This document shows positions 1-7,256 of a stretch of DNA of 64,000 nt, in pieces (position 1 is the first letter of the stretch; each line of letters opens with the position of its first letter). Location: assembly GCA_964388665.1 (NCBI GenBank), contig CAYMBJ010000002.1, forward strand, positions 1-64,000. Direction: 5' to 3'. Source of the DNA: CALCCV01 sp964388665 (lineage in GTDB: Bacteria > Bdellovibrionota > Bdellovibrionia > Bdellovibrionales > Bdellovibrionaceae). The notes beneath the pieces are model-generated. The model ran no database searches and was not told the origin of the DNA. It saw nothing but the letters and a program-made list of their open reading frames with translations. Both the position numbers and the translations under genes were made by a program.

Positions 1-34
1 AAGTTGAAAACCGAAAAAATCAAAAAAATATGAG

Positions 35-72
35 TTTTTCAGGAGCCTGCTAATTAGTGAGCTCCTGAAAAA
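35..72 (-). terminator. Intrinsic terminator after the AHSA1-domain gene
   Basis: A perfect 12-bp stem (35-46 pairing with 61-72, CAGGAGC/GCTCCTG flanked by T and A runs) encloses a 14-nt loop. On the minus strand it lies just past the stop of the AHSA1 gene and is followed by T-rich sequence, so it fits a rho-independent terminator. The A/T flanks could let it work in both directions. Confidence 0.7.
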
Positions 73-102
73 GGCTATGTAATTCCTAAATTGCTGAATA
101 GT

Positions 103-1059
103 CTAAACTGAACCCTTGTTTTCAAGAAATTCTCCAAGCTTATCAAATGATCCGCCCCAGCCTTGAGACATACTCTTTTTACAATTAATAAACGTATTCA
201 TTTCTCCCTGACTCCACTCTCCAGCTACCTCCCACTGTAAAGTAACACGCACTCCACCATGAGGTTCTTTAGTGAAGGTAACCGTGGTTAACATGCTCTG
301 TGGCCACTCGGGAGCCAATGGGTGACGGCCCGGACTTCCATCTTCGTTAGCAAACTGTTGAATATAAACCAAGCGATCTGGGCGCCTTACTTCGAGATAG
401 TTGACATTGCCATAGATTACAGAATCACCAAAAGGCATTCGATAAAATGCTTTTCCTCCCGATTTAATATCAACATTAATATATTCCGTTTGCGCGCCTA
501 CGGGTCCACTCCACGCCACGAGCTGATCAGGATCAGTCCACGCATCAAACATGGTTTGAATATCTACATTGAAAGAACGATTAATAACGAATTTCTCTTT
601 ACCTGTAGATTCTTTTTCAAGATATTCTGCTAACCTATCCCAGGTGGAATTACCATCCGCATCTTTAATTATTTTCCTTGAGTATTCTGCCACTTCAGGA
701 CTTACAAAACCCATGGTCATATCCATTTGAGTTTTCTTGTTACTAGTTTCAGTAAAAGTAACCGTGACTCTAAAAAGCGCAGGTTGGTCGTCATTGGCAC
801 CGTGATCGTAAACCAATCTTTTGTATTCATCGACTTCGAGGTAAACAGTTTTATTGGGATAATCGGTGCCATCAGGTCCATGCATCGTGTAGTGCCAACG
901 CCCTCCAGTCTTTAAATCTTTACTGTGAGTCGTTATGCTGAATCCTCTTGGACCCCACCATTTTGCAACTTGTTCTTGATCAGTCCAAGCACCCCATACG
1001 GCTTTTAAAGGAGCTTCATAAATTCTTGCAATCTTCAGTTCATTTGTATTTTCGGACAT
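103..1059 (-). CDS. Tandem AHSA1/START-like (SRPBCC) domain protein
   Basis: The 318-residue protein holds two copies of the AHSA1 (activator of Hsp90 ATPase 1-like, SRPBCC superfamily) fold, roughly residues 8-150 and 155-315. Each copy has the family signature: a basic/aromatic start (IARIYEAP; INRSFNV), an AWTD segment, then WWGP or AWSGP, and a GG-containing strand. Single-domain members are common; a tandem fusion is less usual. The fold makes a hydrophobic ligand cavity, but the ligand of most members is unknown. It lies 43 bp downstream of an ArsR-type regulator fragment on the same strand, the common ArsR-AHSA1 pairing, so the two are probably co-transcribed and ligand-responsive. No signal peptide, so cytoplasmic. 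A strong hairpin follows the stop. Fold certain, function unknown. Confidence 0.85.
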   Translation of the reverse strand: MSENTNELKIARIYEAPLKAVWGAWTDQEQVAKWWGPRGFSITTHSKDLKTGGRWHYTMHGPDGTDYPNKTVYLEVDEYKRLVYDHGANDDQPALFRVTVTFTETSNKKTQMDMTMGFVSPEVAEYSRKIIKDADGNSTWDRLAEYLEKESTGKEKFVINRSFNVDIQTMFDAWTDPDQLVAWSGPVGAQTEYINVDIKSGGKAFYRMPFGDSVIYGNVNYLEVRRPDRLVYIQQFANEDGSPGRHPLAPEWPQSMLTTVTFTKEPHGGVRVTLQWEVAGEWSQGEMNTFINCKKSMSQGWGGSFDKLGEFLENKGSV

Positions 1060-1102
1060 TTTTCTTCCTCTTTGTTTTCTTTTCCGGTAACACCGTTCTT
1101 AA

Positions 1103-1321
1103 TTAAACCTCTAAACGAACAAAACTTTCTTCCCAGTAAATTCGATACTGTTCCATCCAATTTGCGACATCTTTGAGAGCCTCTTTATTTAATTTGCATG
1201 GACGGTACTGAGCCTCTTTGGGTTTGGATATCAGACCAGCCTTTTTTAAAACTTTAATGTGCTTGGTGACCGCCGGGAGACTCATCTCGGCAAGGAATGT
1301 TTGGCTAAGAAAATCTTGCAT
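1103..1321 (-). CDS. Short ArsR-family HTH regulator, N-terminus missing
   Basis: The 72-residue product matches the second half of ArsR-type winged-helix repressors: EMSLPAVTKHIKVLKKAGLI is the recognition-helix region, followed by the wing and a C-terminal helix ending WEESF.RLEV. Family members that pair with AHSA1 genes usually have about 35-45 more residues before this, including an ALADPTRR-like helix. Here the upstream frame closes almost at once (TAATAATG), so the N-terminal helices used for dimerisation are absent. The gene is either a decayed copy with an internal deletion or a minimal regulator. An AT-rich dyad covers the expected promoter region. Family assignment is firm; functionality is doubtful. 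Confidence 0.7.
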   Translation of the reverse strand: MQDFLSQTFLAEMSLPAVTKHIKVLKKAGLISKPKEAQYRPCKLNKEALKDVANWMEQYRIYWEESFVRLEV

Positions 1322-1323
1322 TA

Positions 1324-1341
1324 TTAAACCATTTAGTTAAA
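1324..1341. promoter_or_regulatory. Imperfect palindrome upstream of the ArsR-like gene, candidate operator
   Basis: An 18-bp imperfect dyad (TTAAACCATTTAGTTAAA) ends 3 bp before the start codon of the ArsR-like gene. Position and AT-rich symmetry fit an autoregulatory operator, but no homologous site was compared. Confidence 0.4.
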
Positions 1342-1562
1342 TACCTGTTAGGTTAAATATTGATTTCAAATTTGTCAATATCCTAACCAGAGCTTATCCT
1401 GGAAGACTACTTAACCCATTGAAGTTCCACAACTCCCTATATATCTGCCATTTAGAAATGATCAGATAATGAGGTGGGTAATCTAGCTCCTACTTCGAGC
1501 TGCGAAAGAATCCAACTAGCCGCAAATTATTCACTGACCTGAATCAAATTCAAACCTATCAA

Positions 1563-2126
1563 TCAATTGCTACAAAGATCAGTCGAGGTCATGATAAAAG
1601 AGGTTTCTCTCAAATCAGCTGGCATTCTCTGTCGATCCATCAATGTCTCTTTCCGCAATACAATGTCATTCACCACAACACAATTTCTTGCACCACCTTC
1701 AATGCCAGTTGCCAAAACAATTAGATCATCAATGATTCCAGAAGATACGCCAGACTTCAGAAAGGCATCTATCTTATCCCCATCTGGAGTTCCCATATTG
1801 CGACCAAACACGCTCACTTCAAAGTTAGATTTTGAATAATCTATATTGAACGATCTTGAATATTCACAGCCTTTGCAGTCATTAAAGCACTTGAGTCTGA
1901 ATTGATCTCCAGACTTTTCTTGAGCCTTCGATCTCATTTCTTTTACGATGAGATATCCATAAAAATAGGAAGGAGCTTGTCCGATATCGTCGTATTTATA
2001 TCTTCGTAGTTCAAGATTAGTCATCGCTTCAGAAACACCTAGCTCCTTTGAACAGTTTAAGCCTTCTTCGGAATTCAATTTGCAGGGGTTCAATAAGCGG
2101 TTTGTGGATGGAATCCCCATGCACAT
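1563..2126 (-). CDS. Hypothetical Cys-containing protein, possibly the 3' part of a frameshifted gene
   Basis: I do not recognise this 187-residue protein. It has several cysteines (CKLN near the start, CFNDCKGC near residue 80, a Cys in ARNCVVV and another close to the C-terminus), an acidic middle and no membrane segment or signal peptide. The ATG lies inside a stretch where another minus-strand frame reads openly from just after aroB (2283 down to about 2029), so a single-base shift near 2100 could join the two into a protein of about 240 residues. The start and integrity are therefore uncertain. It lies downstream of aroB on the same strand and 241 bp from the start of the ArsR-like gene. 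Confidence 0.45.
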   Translation of the reverse strand: MCMGIPSTNRLLNPCKLNSEEGLNCSKELGVSEAMTNLELRRYKYDDIGQAPSYFYGYLIVKEMRSKAQEKSGDQFRLKCFNDCKGCEYSRSFNIDYSKSNFEVSVFGRNMGTPDGDKIDAFLKSGVSSGIIDDLIVLATGIEGGARNCVVVNDIVLRKETLMDRQRMPADLRETSFIMTSTDLCSN

Positions 2127-2283
2127 AAATATGAAACCGCTGAACTACAGCCAGCTTTCTGGACTCAGGCGACTGGACATTCAGGAGATACTGCAAATTG
2201 GTATACACAAATTTCACGGCAGGGAAAAACTCAATTTCGCGAGCCGCGCGATATATGTGGACTTGTGCGGTGAGTTCTAAACT
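2029..2283 (-). other. Open frame after aroB that may be the shifted 5' part of the hypothetical gene
   Basis: Directly after the aroB stop, one minus-strand frame is open for about 85 codons with protein-like composition (AREIEFFPAVKFVYTN, then LQYLLNVQSPESRKLAVV). A GTG at 2217 could start it. It overlaps the first third of the hypothetical gene in another frame. A frameshift in one ancestral gene is the simplest reading; two overlapping genes or a sequencing error are alternatives. Confidence 0.25.
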
Positions 2284-2286
2284 TCA

Positions 2287-3375
2287 TTATGTACCCAACA
2301 AGATGCCGTCTTTTTGGAGCGACGTGCTCTGCCGTTTGGCCTCTCGAACAATCTCTTGAATGCTTACACTGTCCTGATACGGCAAGCCGATTGTTTTTAA
2401 AAATATAAAGTTGATTCTATTGTTGCCATCACCCTTTTTGTCTCCGCTCAATAGACGAGGAAGTTTTGTGAGTATTTTTTTAAGATGAGTGCGGTATTCA
2501 AGCTCCGAAGTCGGAGGACGAAAGAAGCTGGATAAGTTCATTTTTGCCAACGAGTCGAGAGTTGTGGCGGAGGTTAGCTTTTTTTGCAATCCCCATCGCA
2601 ATGCAAACTCCATCCCTAGATAGACAGCGTAGCCGTGTGGCATTTTGAAGCTGGCTTCAAATGCATGGCCCATGGTGTGGCCAAAATTAAGAACTCGGCG
2701 TCTGCCATTTTGTTCGAAGGGATCTGAGGCAACGATTCGATTTTTAAAAGTGATCGCTTGAGGAAGATGTTGCCAAATAAAATTGCCATCCACGCATTCA
2801 GAATTTGAGTTCGCTGTAAAAAAGGATCTCTCGCGGGCCCCGGCACACAGTAAGAAGATTTTTAAGAGTTCGGGAAACCCTTCGTGGGCACGAGCTTGCG
2901 GTTGGTTCAGCAAAAGCGAGCGGTTGATAATCACTTTGCTGGGCAAATAGAATGTGCCGATTTGGTTTTTTAGGCCGCCCAAATTGAGGCCGTTTTTTCC
3001 GCCATGAGAGGAGTCCAAAGCCGCTAACCATGTTGACGGGATGTTGATATAGGGAATTCCGCGGCGATAGGTGCTCGCGATGAAGCCACAAAAATCACCG
3101 ACGCTGCCGCCACCACAGGCAACGAGAGTGGGCCTACTGATGCCCATTTTTTGCAATTTAGCTGTTAGGCCGATCAAGGTTGCTTCATATTGCGCAAGGG
3201 TCTTGAGCGACTCTCCTGCCTGCAATGCGATTCCTTTCTTCAGACAGGACTCAACGATGGAGCTGTGCTTGTGCTTTTTTAGCTTTGCTTTCAAAATTCG
3301 GTCATACAGCCAAATGCCATTTTCAATCTTGTATGCGGGGGCATTCCAAGTTTCAGTCCAAACGATTTTTGTCAT
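2287..3375 (-). CDS. aroB: 3-dehydroquinate synthase (AroB), divergent
   Basis: AroB converts DAHP to 3-dehydroquinate in the shikimate pathway, using NAD and a metal. The 362-residue product has the Rossmann signature GGGSVGD (residues 88-94), the RRG...PSTWLAALDSSHGGKNGLN block equivalent to the family TTLLAQVDSSVGGKT, the KNQIGTFY loop, NFGHTMGHAFEA and HGYAVYLGM. The metal ligands map to the Glu of PELLKI and the His of the last two motifs. Two things are divergent: HGEAV has become HGYAV and the N-terminal nucleotide region is weakly conserved. The ATG at 3375 forms an ATGA overlap with the ung stop, favouring it over GTG at 3384 and indicating translational coupling. Other aldehyde-type cyclases of the sugar-phosphate-cyclase family cannot be wholly excluded. 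Confidence 0.85.
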   Translation of the reverse strand: MTKIVWTETWNAPAYKIENGIWLYDRILKAKLKKHKHSSIVESCLKKGIALQAGESLKTLAQYEATLIGLTAKLQKMGISRPTLVACGGGSVGDFCGFIASTYRRGIPYINIPSTWLAALDSSHGGKNGLNLGGLKNQIGTFYLPSKVIINRSLLLNQPQARAHEGFPELLKIFLLCAGARERSFFTANSNSECVDGNFIWQHLPQAITFKNRIVASDPFEQNGRRRVLNFGHTMGHAFEASFKMPHGYAVYLGMEFALRWGLQKKLTSATTLDSLAKMNLSSFFRPPTSELEYRTHLKKILTKLPRLLSGDKKGDGNNRINFIFLKTIGLPYQDSVSIQEIVREAKRQSTSLQKDGILLGT

Positions 3376-4046
3376 GGCAGCCACTGAATGGGATCAAGAC
3401 TGTGCTGCTTTAGGTACTGATTTGTTTTTGAAAACGGCTTTGAGCCAAAAAATCCACGATAGGCCGAGAGTGGCGATGGATGTACGGACTCAATCACTAG
3501 ATGCTTTTTTCTATCCACGAAAGAGGCTTTTTTGATGGCGTAGCTTCCCCAAAGAATAAAGACAATGTGTTCTTTTTTTTCGTTGAGTATGTGGATAATC
3601 CGATCCGTAAAAGTCTCCCAACCCTTGCCCTGGTGGCTTCCTGCCTTGCCAGCCTCGACGGTCAACACACTGTTGAGGAGCAAAACTCCCTGCTTCGCCC
3701 AACTTTGTAGATTGCCGGAGGGAGGCTCCGCTCCTTTGATGTCTGTTTTGAGTTCGTTGTAGATATTGACGAGGCTTGGTGGTTTTTTGATGTTTTCTGG
3801 AACTGAAAACGACAGGCCGTGGGCTTGATCGGGGCCATGATAGGGATCTTGCCCAACAATGACAGCTTTGACCTGAGAAAAGGGCGTTTGGTTTAATGCT
3901 GCAAAGTAATTTTTGCCGCTTGGGTAAATTGTTTTTCCCTTAGACAATTCTGATTTTAAAAAGGCCTTGAGTTGTTTCATATAATCTTTTTCGAATTCCG
4001 CCTCTAAATGATACAACCACTCTTGGTCCAAATTGATACTTGCCAT
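3372..4046 (-). CDS. ung: Uracil-DNA glycosylase
   Basis: Ung removes uracil from DNA arising by cytosine deamination or dUTP incorporation and starts base-excision repair. The 224-residue protein has the family-1 motifs: GQDPYHG at residues 65-71 with catalytic Asp67, the LLLNSVLTVE segment, an ILWGSYA strand and the C-terminal HPSPLSAYRGFFG loop with the catalytic His. Length matches the family. I start it at 4046 (MASINLD) because the family N-terminus begins there and a GGAG lies upstream; an in-frame ATG at 4118 would add 24 unconserved residues. It is coupled to aroB by a 4-nt overlap. Confidence 0.95.
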   Translation of the reverse strand: MASINLDQEWLYHLEAEFEKDYMKQLKAFLKSELSKGKTIYPSGKNYFAALNQTPFSQVKAVIVGQDPYHGPDQAHGLSFSVPENIKKPPSLVNIYNELKTDIKGAEPPSGNLQSWAKQGVLLLNSVLTVEAGKAGSHQGKGWETFTDRIIHILNEKKEHIVFILWGSYAIKKASFVDRKKHLVIESVHPSPLSAYRGFFGSKPFSKTNQYLKQHSLDPIQWLP

Positions 4047-4173
4047 ACTGAGTTTTAAATCTCCTTCACTAGGATTGGTCAAGATGTATTGATTTGATAC
4101 GAAAGATCTTAAACACAAACCTTAACTTTGAGGCCGCCGCACCTACTGATAAAATAAGGTACAAGGAGGCTTT

Positions 4174-4533
4174 ATGCTGAAAAGACCGAAGCCAGCATAT
4201 AGGTTGGTAAAGGACCCAAGCATCAAGGCTTATATGCATCAAAAAGGATCTGAGCTTGGACAATTCGTTACGCCGCAAACTGAGGTGGTGTGGCTCAGTG
4301 AAGACCTTTTTAAGCAATCTACTAATGAGTATGGCTACAGAATTGAATTGGTCTTGCGTGAAGGCGAGGCACAGATCCGTCAGGCTGGTGTGAGCAAGGA
4401 CATTTACTCCGCCATCGATCGAGCGCAGCGAAAGATGTTAGAAAAGCTTCTCAAAATTCAGGAGCAGGTGCTCAGTCAAGAGGATCGCATGAATCAAATT
4501 CAAGCGGCCCTGACGACGCAAATTGTTCACTGA
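4174..4533 (+). CDS. Small HPF/RaiA-like ribosome-associated protein (putative)
   Basis: The 119-residue protein resembles the short hibernation-promoting-factor fold: a helix-forming SIKAYMHQKGSELGQF segment, strands VVWLSEDL and YRIELVLREGEAQI, then SKDIYSAIDRAQRKMLEKLLK, matching the family pattern (D-M-Y-x-A-I-D-x-A-x-x-K-L-x-x-Q-L). HPF proteins bind the 30S decoding region and silence ribosomes in starvation. The match is by pattern only and the first strand is weak. AAGGAGG ends 5 nt before ATG, a strong ribosome binding site. It is monocistronic between two minus-strand genes and divergent from ung. Confidence 0.55.
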   Translation: MLKRPKPAYRLVKDPSIKAYMHQKGSELGQFVTPQTEVVWLSEDLFKQSTNEYGYRIELVLREGEAQIRQAGVSKDIYSAIDRAQRKMLEKLLKIQEQVLSQEDRMNQIQAALTTQIVH

Positions 4534-4563
4534 TTTGGGCTAAAATTGGGAAATGAGTTCTAG

Positions 4564-5619
4564 TTATTTAGATGCCTTTTCCAAATCAAGCTTCACTAAA
4601 GTTCCCACAATGTCTTGCAAGCTGGCCAGTGGTCCCGTGGTTGCGGGCAGATCTTCTTTGAGCTCTGTGGTCAAGACCGGCACTTTTCGCTCAAACCACA
4701 TATAGCGACCAAGACTCCCTGGATAATGCCCTAAACTTTTCCAGGGCAGGTAATCAAATTTTGGTGGCGATACTTTGGGTCCGTCAAAATCTAGGACTTT
4801 GAGTGGGGTGTGTATGGAAACGATAAAGTGCGGTGCAAAGTCTTTTATTTGTTCCATAGCGCACAGAGTTTCGGGCTCACTGGCGGCATCATTTCCAGGG
4901 AATTTTCTGGGGCTCGCATGCGCGTATTTTTTCCAGTATAGTTGCGCCTGATCGTCCCACTTTTGCGTTGGAAAATTGCGGTTGATATCAACATTGTTGG
5001 CATTAGTCCGAGTTCGGCGCTTAAAGCCATCAGGATTCAAGACAGGCACAATTCGCCAAGAATTGCGCGGGTCAATGTTCTCTAGGCGCTCCATCCAATA
5101 TCTACCAACACTCCCTGCTGGCACTTCGTCTCCATGGATCATGCTGAAAACAAGAATTCGTTTTTCTGCCTTGGTGCCCATTTTATCGTAGTGATAGATG
5201 GGATGATTTTCGACGCTTTTGCATTGGCTGATAATCTGGACCCGTGCGCATGCCGCTTTCATAATCTCAGCATCGTGCTCTCCGGGAAACTTGGCTAGGT
5301 CTTCTAAGCACTGTTTAGCCACACCGACGTTGGCGCTAGAAGCTTCACTAGCACTTTCAATCCCGGTCGAGGGCAACGCAGTCACGGCATTGGGTGTAGC
5401 GGATTCACTGCTGCCTGATGCCATCGAGGCTTGCCCGAGCTCATTGGGCTTAAGGGACATCTGCATTTTGATTTTTTTAGTCACTTTTTTTGCAAACTCT
5501 TTTGGAGAGGTCGCTTGGTGTTCTTTGGTGGCGCCTGGGGCTGGAGTCTGGGCCTGGAGCAATTGAGCCTGGCACAAACCAAGCGCCAGTATCAGAGTAG
5601 CAATTGGTGAAGTTTGCAT
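4564..5619 (-). CDS. Secreted M14-family zinc carboxypeptidase
   Basis: The protein starts with a Sec signal peptide (hydrophobic IATLILALGL; probable cleavage after LLQAQ, near residue 24), then about 110 low-complexity residues rich in Ala, Ser and Thr, then an M14 metallocarboxypeptidase domain. Zinc ligands are visible as HGDE (His162, Glu165) and SIHTP (His270); substrate-binding DINRNF is at 211-216 and the catalytic Glu lies in TTELKE (about 319). The succinylglutamate-desuccinylase/MpaA-like layout suggests a substrate such as murein peptides (gamma-D-Glu-Dap) rather than a digestive protein, but this is inference. It is transcribed divergently from lexA and shares that 134-bp promoter region. 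Confidence 0.85.
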   Translation of the reverse strand: MQTSPIATLILALGLCQAQLLQAQTPAPGATKEHQATSPKEFAKKVTKKIKMQMSLKPNELGQASMASGSSESATPNAVTALPSTGIESASEASSANVGVAKQCLEDLAKFPGEHDAEIMKAACARVQIISQCKSVENHPIYHYDKMGTKAEKRILVFSMIHGDEVPAGSVGRYWMERLENIDPRNSWRIVPVLNPDGFKRRTRTNANNVDINRNFPTQKWDDQAQLYWKKYAHASPRKFPGNDAASEPETLCAMEQIKDFAPHFIVSIHTPLKVLDFDGPKVSPPKFDYLPWKSLGHYPGSLGRYMWFERKVPVLTTELKEDLPATTGPLASLQDIVGTLVKLDLEKASK

Positions 5620-5705
5620 AGACCCTCTATCAGACCAATTTGGGCATTTTTAGGCAAGTCTTTTGTTGTTTTGGTCTTGACTTGAGACTTTTATTTACAT
5701 ATTTT

Positions 5706-5716
5706 TTACTATGTAA
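5706..5716. promoter_or_regulatory. LexA box TTAC-TAT-GTAA
   Basis: The site TTACTATGTAA exactly fits TTAC-N3-GTAA, the LexA operator form known from Bdellovibrio. It is centred 43 bp upstream of the lexA ATG, the position expected for autorepression. It is nested in a larger inverted repeat: TTTACAT at 5694-5700 pairs with ATGTAAA at 5711-5717. Because the region also drives the divergent M14 peptidase, that gene could be affected too. Confidence 0.75.
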
Positions 5717-5753
5717 AGCTTGTGAAAATACTTTGCAATGAGGGTCTGAATAT

Positions 5754-6548
5754 ATGTCTAAAGTCTCGTCAAGAATGTCCGCAAAAACTCTGACTAAAGT
5801 CATTGCGAAAACAACTGGTAAGTCGGCCACAGACAGCAAGTCCACTGATGCAAAATTCAGTGATGCCAGATCTCATGGCAAGATTCCAAGGTCCATTCCC
5901 CTCACTCCCAAGGAGAAGTTGGTCCTTGAGTTTTTGGAGCACAGTTTGTCTGCTAATGGTGTCGCGCCTTCTTACCAAGAGATTTGCGATCACTTTCATC
6001 TCGCTTCTTTTAACTCTGTTCAGAACTATCTCAAGCAGCTCTCTAATAAGGGGTACATATCCACCTCTTCTCATCAGCGACGGGCGATTCGTATTTTGAA
6101 ATCTTCGCAAGCCGTGGCAAATGAAATGCGCTCTCTGCTGCCGGACTCACCACCTGAGACTAAAGCCGAGACTCTGAGCATTCCCCTTTTGGGAAAGGTG
6201 GCTGCGGGTCAACCACTTGAAGCCTTCACCCATGATGAGTTTTTGAATGTTCCTAGTGATCTGTTGCGCCCTGGAAAGGACACCTTCGCTCTTCGCGTTT
6301 CTGGTAGCTCAATGATTGATGAAGGAATTTTTGATAAAGATTTGATTTTGGTGCAGACGCAGAACTTTGCCAAAAATGGTGACCTGGTGGTGGCCTCGGT
6401 GAATGGAGAGGCCACAGTGAAACGTTTTTACGCGAAGGCTGGTGAAATCGAGTTGAGACCGGCCAATGCCAATATGAATTCTATGTGGTACTCCAGCTCG
6501 AGCGTTGAAGTGAAGGGTATCGTGGTTGGCCTCATGAGAAAATTTTAG
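5754..6548 (+). CDS. lexA: LexA repressor with extended N-terminus
   Basis: LexA represses DNA-damage genes until RecA filaments trigger its self-cleavage. The winged HTH covers residues 50-115 (TPKEKLVLEFLEHSLSANG, then PSYQEICDHF, SVQNYLKQL, KGYI). The Ala-Gly cleavage site is at 151-152 (VAAGQP) and the catalytic dyad is Ser186 (SGSSMID) and Lys223 (ATVKRFY), so it should be active. At 264 residues it is about 60 longer than usual; the extra is an N-terminal Ser/Thr/Lys-rich tail before the HTH. ATG at 5775 would shorten it by only 7 residues. A LexA box precedes it, and imuA and imuB follow on the same strand. Confidence 0.95.
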   Translation: MSKVSSRMSAKTLTKVIAKTTGKSATDSKSTDAKFSDARSHGKIPRSIPLTPKEKLVLEFLEHSLSANGVAPSYQEICDHFHLASFNSVQNYLKQLSNKGYISTSSHQRRAIRILKSSQAVANEMRSLLPDSPPETKAETLSIPLLGKVAAGQPLEAFTHDEFLNVPSDLLRPGKDTFALRVSGSSMIDEGIFDKDLILVQTQNFAKNGDLVVASVNGEATVKRFYAKAGEIELRPANANMNSMWYSSSSVEVKGIVVGLMRKF

Positions 6549-6578
6549 AGCCTCTTTTTTTCGGAGCCTCTACCCAAA

Positions 6579-7256
6579 GTGATTGAGTTGAGAATGAAGC
6601 TTACAAAACTCAAAGAAGATCTTGGCTCTCGATTAATTTCTAGTACAAAAGTGTCCCAACCGCCTGGACTACCAACTGGAGTCATGGCTCTGGATGAATT
6701 TTTGGAAGGCGGCGGTTTACCACAGGCTGATATTTCTCTACTGCTCAGCCGTCCCGGCTTTGGTGCCACCTCTCTTTGTTTGAATCTTTTGCGCTTGCAC
6801 TCATCTCATTTGGGGCCTCTGTCCTCCTCTGAATCTTCACCCTTCTGTGCCTGGATAAGTTCGGAGTTGCAACTTTTTGGTCAACATCTTGTTCAGAGAA
6901 ACTTGGATCTTGAAAAGATTTTGGTTGTGGAAAGACCTGTGGATAACGCAAGTTTCTTTTGGATCTTTGAAGAGATTTTGGCTGCAGGAGTTTTTCGCTT
7001 GGTCTGCTGTCATCTTGAAGATCGGGCTCTGACACAAAAGCAGTTCTTAAAGATCAAGCATCTCGCGCGCAAACACAAAGTGTGCGTTGTCTTTATCTTG
7101 CACGAGGCCAAACGCTTGAGCCTAGATATTTTTTCTGTGGTGCTGGAGTTTTCTTTTCAAAAGATGACAGTTGTGCGGGCTCAGCATCGGCCCACTCCTT
7201 TTTTGATTCCCATTGCTGCTGCAGATCCTAACTTTCGACTGGGTCACGAATGCTAA
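6579..7256 (+). CDS. imuA: ImuA-like RecA-fold mutagenesis protein
   Basis: The 225-residue protein has the layout of ImuA/SulA-like RecA-fold proteins: an N-terminal GLPTGVMALDEFLEGGGLP segment that aligns with the RecA start (TG...LD..LGGGLP), a degenerate P-loop RPGFGATS that lacks the Walker lysine, a WISSELQLF strand and later hydrophobic strands such as LVCCHLEDRAL. In known cassettes ImuA works with ImuB and DnaE2 in error-prone lesion bypass. GTG at 6579 has GGAG 12 nt upstream; ATG at 6594 is an alternative. It sits 30 bp after lexA and overlaps imuB by 7 nt, so the three genes probably form one operon under the LexA box. Confidence 0.75.
   Translation: MIELRMKLTKLKEDLGSRLISSTKVSQPPGLPTGVMALDEFLEGGGLPQADISLLLSRPGFGATSLCLNLLRLHSSHLGPLSSSESSPFCAWISSELQLFGQHLVQRNLDLEKILVVERPVDNASFFWIFEEILAAGVFRLVCCHLEDRALTQKQFLKIKHLARKHKVCVVFILHEAKRLSLDIFSVVLEFSFQKMTVVRAQHRPTPFLIPIAAADPNFRLGHEC

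Noticed and set aside
3071..3535. Open frame antisense to aroB and ung
   Set aside because: It covers the conserved parts of both genes in reverse and has no start signal or domain.
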